Of a stretch of DNA of 64,000 nt, positions 59,104-64,000 are shown piece after piece. Positions within the stretch are counted from its first letter, which is position 1; each line of letters opens with the position of its first letter. Source of the DNA: Piscicola geometra (taxonomy: Eukaryota; Annelida; Clitellata; Hirudinida; Piscicolidae); contig OX030966.1 in NCBI GenBank assembly GCA_943735955.1, positions 2,367,011 through 2,431,010 on the forward strand, read 5' to 3'. The translations under genes were made by a program, and so were the position numbers. A model generated the notes under the pieces. The model searched no databases. It was not told where the DNA came from and worked only from the letters and a program-made list of their open reading frames with translations.

Positions 59104-60915
59104 TTCGAATACTTGCCAGTCTTGGAAGAGCTGGATGTCGAGCCGACCATGGACGAACTCAGCAAAGCTATTGATGCCTTAAAGAGTGGAAAAGCACCAA
59201 GAGACGATGGCATCCCACCAGAAATAATCAAATGCGGTAAACCGTCTCTACTAGAACCACTTCACAAGCTCCTTTGCCTATGTTGGAGAGAAGGTAGAGT
59301 TCCACAGGACATGCGCAATGCCAAGATTGTCACCCTGTATAAAAACAAGGGCGACCGCAGCGACTGCAACAACTACAGGGGCATCTCACTGCTTAACGTC
59401 GTAGGTAAAGCTTTCGCACGCGTTGTCCTCAACCGTCTCCAAGTCCTAGCAAGTCGTGTGTATCTTGAATCGCAATGCGGCTTCAGATCAGGAAGATCCA
59501 CAGTCGACATGATCTTTTCCGTGCGTCAGCTCCAGGAAAAGTGCAGAGAGCAGCAGATGCTGCTGTATATCGCCTTTATCGACCTAACTAAGGCATTCGA
59601 CCTTGTAAGCAGGAACGGCCTATTTCGGCTACTCAAGAAGATCAGCTGTCCACCTCGGCTGCTCAACATAACAACTTCTTATCACGAAAACACGCAAGGT
59701 GTGGTCAGCTACGATGTGGAGACCTCAGAGCCCTTCACAATCAAGAGTGGGGTCAAACAGGGTTGTGTGCTAGCGCCTACCTTATTCGGTATCTTCTTCT
59801 CGATGCTGTTGAACTTTGCATTTAAAGAGTCTGCCGAAGGTGTCCATTTACACACCAGAAGTGACGGGAAACTGCTGAACATGGCACGCCTAAGAGCAAA
59901 GACGAAAATTCGCACTGTCCTCATCAGAGACATGCTGTTCGCTGATGATGCGGCCCTGGTGTCACACACGGAGGAACACCTCCAGCAGCTGATGAATCGC
60001 TTTGCTCAGGCTTACAGGGAATTCGGTCTGACCATCAGTATCAAGAAAACCAACATCATGGGTCAAGACATTCCTGTTCCACCCTCAATCACAATCGACA
60101 ATCAGGTGCTGGAGGCCACTGACAAGTTCACATACTTGGGTTCCGTCATTACTAGCAGCCTATCCCTCGACATTGAGATTGACAAGAGGCTCGCCAAAGC
60201 AGCCAGCGTCATGGCCAGATTGAGCAAACGTGTATGGACCAACAACCAACTGACACGAAACACCAAGCTCAAAGTGTACCAGGCGTGCGTTCTCAGCACT
60301 CTGTTGTATGGCAGCGAAACCTGGACCACCTATGCCAGGCAAGAAGATCATCTCGAAAGCTTTCATCTTCGCTGTCTCCGACGCATCCTTGGCATAACAT
60401 GGCAAGACAAAGTCACGAACACAGCCGTACTCAATCAAGTCAACTCATTCAACATACACCTCCTTCTATACCAAAGACGTTTACGCTGGCTGGGTCACGT
60501 GCGTAGAATGGAAGAAGGTCGCATACCCAAGGACATCCTCTATGGCGAGCTGGCTACAGGACACCGTCCAGTTGGTCGCCCGCAACTACGCTTCAAAGAC
60601 GTCTGCAAACGCGACCTCAGAGTTACGGGTATCGACCCTGGCAGATAGGAAGAGCTAGCAGATGACCGGAGGGGCTGGCGCCAGACTGTCCACAAAGGCA
60701 TCAAAAAGGGCGAGGAAGAACGCAGGCAACATCTAGAATCCCGAAGGCAAAGAAGAAAGATGAGGCAGCAGAATCAGGCTCTCGATCCTCCATCCGACTT
60801 CACCTGCAGCCGCTGCAGCAGAGACTGTCGATGCAGGATCGGTCTGCTGAGCCACTCTAGAAGCTGCCGCCTAAGAACACATCAGAGCGCTATCATCATC
60901 TCACGTGATGGATGA
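59104..60915 (+). pseudogene. LINE reverse transcriptase (ORF2 C-terminal half), one nonsense codon
   Basis: The frame runs from EYLPVLEELDVEPTMDELSK through reverse transcriptase motifs: KSGKAPRDDGIPPEIIK, NYRGISLLNVVGK, LESQCGFRSGRSTVDMIF, FIDLTKAFDLV, GVKQGCVLAPTLF and MLFADDAALVSHTEEH (catalytic FADD). Then follow YLGSVIT, TLLYGSETWTTY, LRRILGITWQDKVTN and RRLRWLGHVRRMEEGRIP. A TAG at 60646-60648 replaces the Trp normally found before EELADDRRGWR. Beyond it the frame stays open to TGA 60913 and includes a CSRCSRDC..H..C zinc-knuckle-like end. Clade was not assigned. Confidence 0.88.
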
Positions 60916-60930
60916 ATGCCAACCAAAAAA
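59104..60930 (+). mobile_element. 5'-truncated non-LTR retrotransposon (LINE) with target duplication
   Basis: A 10-bp direct repeat gtgttgtgac flanks the element (59094-59103 and 60931-60940), and the 3' end is a short A run, the signature of target-primed reverse transcription. The insert starts inside the reverse transcriptase, so the endonuclease and any first reading frame are missing. The protein is nearly continuous. Confidence 0.88.
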
Positions 60931-61130
60931 GTGTTGTGACACAGTTGGATATTCGAGTATTAAAAGCGGGCTTTAGTACTGTTGTGTTGATATGAAGGAG
61001 TGGTGAAGTGACAGTAATGAAAATAACATTCAGTTTTGAGTAATTTGCTGATGAAATTAATTTATGAAAAAAGTGATATCGTTTAAGGAATCAAAATACT
61101 AAAAATACTGACGAGTATTAATATAATGGT

Positions 61131-61300
61131 GAGCGGGTTGGCTTAGATGGTAAGTCATTGGACCTGCAACTTGAAGGTCGCCAGTTCGAATCCCTGTTCA
61201 GCCAACCGTGAGATATCATATACCTAGTGTATATGATGCGGTGTTTCACGACTTATGTTGTGTGAGTTGCGCCTCAGTTGCGTGCCTTGGCGCGTTATAA
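61131..61300 (+). mobile_element. tRNA-derived SINE, plus orientation
   Basis: 61136-61207 is tRNA-like: perfect 7-bp acceptor pairing ggttggc/gccaacc, A box tggcttagatgg, B box gttcgaatcc. The D and T stems are imperfect and about 100 bp of non-tRNA body follow, which favours a SINE over a working tRNA gene. The boundary with the next SINE is approximate. Confidence 0.65.
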
Positions 61301-61445
61301 AAATACGCATTAAACCGAACGAGCTTCGAGGCCAATCAAGCTGTAAATTGTTCAATTCATGTTTATGAGCTACTAGAGCATCGGTTGCACTCGAAACTAG
61401 GGCCGTTAACCGTTGGTCAAGCCCTGATTCATTATAAACTCGGCT
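61270..61445 (-). mobile_element. tRNA-derived SINE, minus orientation
   Basis: Read on the minus strand, this matches the 27.6-kb SINE: cttgaccaa, then cctagtttcgagtgcaacc, then further on cagcttgattggcctcg against its cagcctaagtggcctgg. It faces the plus-strand SINE, tail to tail. The end coordinates are approximate. Confidence 0.55.
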
Positions 61446-61599
61446 AGTCGATCACCCGTTTAAAAGTTGCGACTGAGTTGCGCTACCTTCATTGAGGATC
61501 TTTGACATTCATAAATGTCTTCAATCAAACAATCTATTAATCAATCAATCAAATATCTTTTCATAGAGCTTTTTAATAAATTCAAGATAGTTCTAAAAC

Positions 61600-64000
61600 A
61601 ATTTTTTCAAATAAATATGTCCTCAGACTCTTATATATTTTGGATTCTTCCACGATGAAGGCTGCATGAGCGAATTCGGAAGAGTAATCGAAAGGCAGTG
61701 TACATTGGTTCCAGATACGATCAGGAACGTTCGACGTGTCTCAATCAATATTTGCGATCCAGCCACTCGTCCATCCCTACTCATAAGAAAAAATAGCGTT
61801 GACTATCTTTGTTGATTTTTTCCAAATTCTTCTATTTTTTTCTCTTTATTTTTTAATTTTTGTTTTGTGTTATCAAAACGTGGGACTACATGAAAACCCG
61901 TGTTTCAGGCTTGTTTCAAGAGTAGAATGTGCTTTTCCGGCTATTGAAACCTTTATCTACCTGGCTTCCAGTACGTGCAATAACAAACCAACGCGATTAA
62001 CATTTCATGTGTTTTTACTTTCGTTTCCAATTTCCAAAACATTCGCAACTGTGCCACGCCATCAGCATTCCGGACCTACAAGCTCTGGCAGTTTATATGA
62101 TCCCCAGATCCTGGGATTATCGTAAATTTGAAAATAAAATTTCGTGAAAAAATGTTATGTTGATTCACTGAAAGTCTTTTGTGTTTATTAATTTGTTTTC
62201 TATTTCTTTAAAACTATTATGTTTTTTATACGTGAAAACTATTTCTAAAACTCTCAAATTGAATTTCGAAGAATCTTTCAGTGAGTGGTGAATAATTAAA
62301 GGATTATGAGTGGCAAAAAATTGGGTCTTTTCAGAATTTTACAATTGAGAAAATTTGTGAGAATAAAACCAAATTAGCGAGAAAATGTCTCTTAAAATTT
62401 TAAAATGACACAAGATTAAAGAATGAGTATGCTAAAAATTCTTTGAAAACAAAACAGTCTTAGAGGCAGAGTATAGAAGTAAAATGTTTTTATAGCCGTC
62501 GGTATTATTTAAAGAACCGTAAAAAGCGGAGGAACGTCATTAAATAGAAAATTTTCCATAAAAAGACTTATTAAAAGCATTTGCGATGGCATTTGATAGG
62601 GCAGGCTTCGCTGAAATAATCACACTCGTTCCACGTCCTTATTCCTTTCTTTCTTTTCTTTCTTTCCATTTTATCTTCTTCATACTTTGATCATCAAAAG
62701 AATAATATACAACAGTTTTCTAGACTTTTTGAAAAAATACCTTTTCACAAATTATTGGTTCTAACGAATGCGAAAATGTATTTCATAAATAAAATATTTT
62801 TTTGCACTTTCGACGAAACATTGAGTTTGCTGCTCGTAACTCCGCCCCTTTACGTTTCCACAAGGGGGTAGTCAAGAAGCTTAACAGCTTTTTCATTACA
62901 AATAGAAATATTAAATTGGAAAAATTGGATATAGAGAGCAGAAAAGACATCAAAAGGTACTCAAAAGCCCACTACAACCGTTTCCCACTCCATACCCAGA
63001 CAATTATTGGTAGAAAGTAGAGCGTCTAAGGGAAACTTCACGGTGCCAACAATAGTACAAAGAAAATGGTCTCAAAATTACAGAGGTCAAAGAAGAAGGG
63101 TTTACAGAAAAAAGGATGATTTAGAAATCTTCGTGCTTAGATGCAGTAAAGGTCTCAGTGACAGTTGAGGAGGTAGCAGAGAGGAGGTGATTAAGGTAGT
63201 GTATTGAAGTAGTTTATTGAAGTGATCATTCACTTTAATTATAAGTGAATGAATGTTTATCGTCATTGATTAAGATATTAATTGTATAATTGAATCAATG
63301 GGGAAAAATTAATTGGACAATTAAGTTAATGGGACAAAAATGGATGGGATAAATAATAAAACAAAGAACATCGATTTGTTGACAAGGTGCTGACAAATGA
63401 GCATGCTGTCGTTATTGATATTTTGATAAATTATGACGCCAGCGGAAGCAATTTAGAGCCCCACCAATCAGAGTCTTCTCAGGAAAAGCTTGAGAGGTTT
63501 GCAGATTCAGTTTTTGATTTTTGACGTTTTTAAATTGGCGCGAAAAAGTTTTGATATCTCCTGGCCTTTGCAGGCCCTTTTAGAGGCTTTTGAGGCTGTT
63601 TGTGGAGCAGAGATATTTTTTTAATTCAAAAAAGCACTTTTCGAAACCGAGTGAAAATTTTCGATAAGTGTATTTTGGGAAAAGATATATAATGGGCTGC
63701 TAAGTGAAAAAGAGGCTAGTTGAGAAAAAATAGAGGGGTAAAGAGGGAAGATGAGGGATCTAGAAAAGGGTGTGCGGAATAGGATTAAAAAACTAAAAAG
63801 AGTAGAAAAAAAGATTGGAAGAGACGGGCGAAGACTGGTGGAAATAGAAATGGTAGAGATATAAAACGAAGATCAAAACCACGCCATAAAACTTGTCTGA
63901 CTCGAGGCCAGCAACAAACGCTGCACACTAAACCAAAATATCTTTTCATTCAAAAATATTCCTTCGAAAATTGTTTTTAAAAAACAAAAAAAATATTTAC
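61600..64000. other. Right-end region without a supported gene
   Basis: AT-rich unique sequence. A small inverted pair attcactt/aagtgaat lies near 63,230. Short frames show no motifs. Confidence 0.45.

Noticed and set aside
61136..61207. Functional tRNA gene
   Set aside because: The acceptor stem is perfect, but the D and T stems are not, and a SINE body follows.
61799..62125. Plus frame with hydrophobic N-terminus
   Set aside because: AT-rich chance frame beginning in poly-T sequence, with no homology or splice signal seen.

Overview
The window looks like AT-rich, repeat-dense nuclear DNA from an animal. Reasons: split genes with GT-AG introns, a PR-domain zinc-finger gene, a neuroligin-type exon, several hAT, piggyBac and pogo/Tigger-type DNA transposons, LINEs with target-site duplications, tRNA-derived SINEs, and a short TTAGGG array. 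A lophotrochozoan such as an annelid or leech would fit the microsatellite load, but that is a guess and nothing in the sequence proves it.

Layout. 1-5.4 kb: simple repeats, a 12-bp satellite with higher-order structure, a 28-bp minisatellite and a few weak minus-strand exon candidates. 5.4-7.04 kb: a decayed hAT transposon with perfect inverted ends and a perfect 8-bp target duplication. 8.3-18.5 kb (minus strand): the main gene. I assembled ten exons by hand with consistent reading phase. They encode at least 2,012 residues: a PR (SET-like) domain, acidic and low-complexity linkers, and ten widely spaced C2H2/C2HC zinc fingers. It is probably a chromatin or transcription factor of the PRDM class. 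Its 5' end lies upstream of 18.48 kb. Eight of its nine introns are made largely of tandem repeats, often touching the splice sites. In one intron the repeat unit is itself a consensus 5' splice site.

18.5-28 kb: satellites (13-, 15- and 12-bp units, CA and ATT arrays), a decayed LINE fragment (minus strand) and a SINE whose ATT tail has grown to about 240 bp. 28.8-33.1 kb (plus): an unrecognised gene with at least three phase-compatible exons and a possible last exon. 33.71-41.06 kb: one hAT-like pair of 16-bp inverted ends with a 7/8 matching target duplication encloses a nest of other elements (hAT pieces, a broken piggyBac, a pogo/Tigger relic, telomere-like repeats). 41-45 kb: CR1-like LINE relics and a near-perfect 78-bp-arm hairpin. 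45.44-46.07 kb (plus): first coding exon of a neuroligin-like cell-adhesion protein. 46-54.8 kb: AT-rich sequence, probably intron or intergenic. 54.87-56.02 kb: a third hAT relic. 59.1-60.93 kb: a 5'-truncated LINE with a 10-bp target duplication and a single nonsense codon in its reading frame. 61.13-61.56 kb: two SINEs facing each other. The rest shows no gene I can support.

The two confident host genes point to a transcription or chromatin regulator (minus) and a neuronal adhesion molecule (plus). Nothing in the sequence links their functions.
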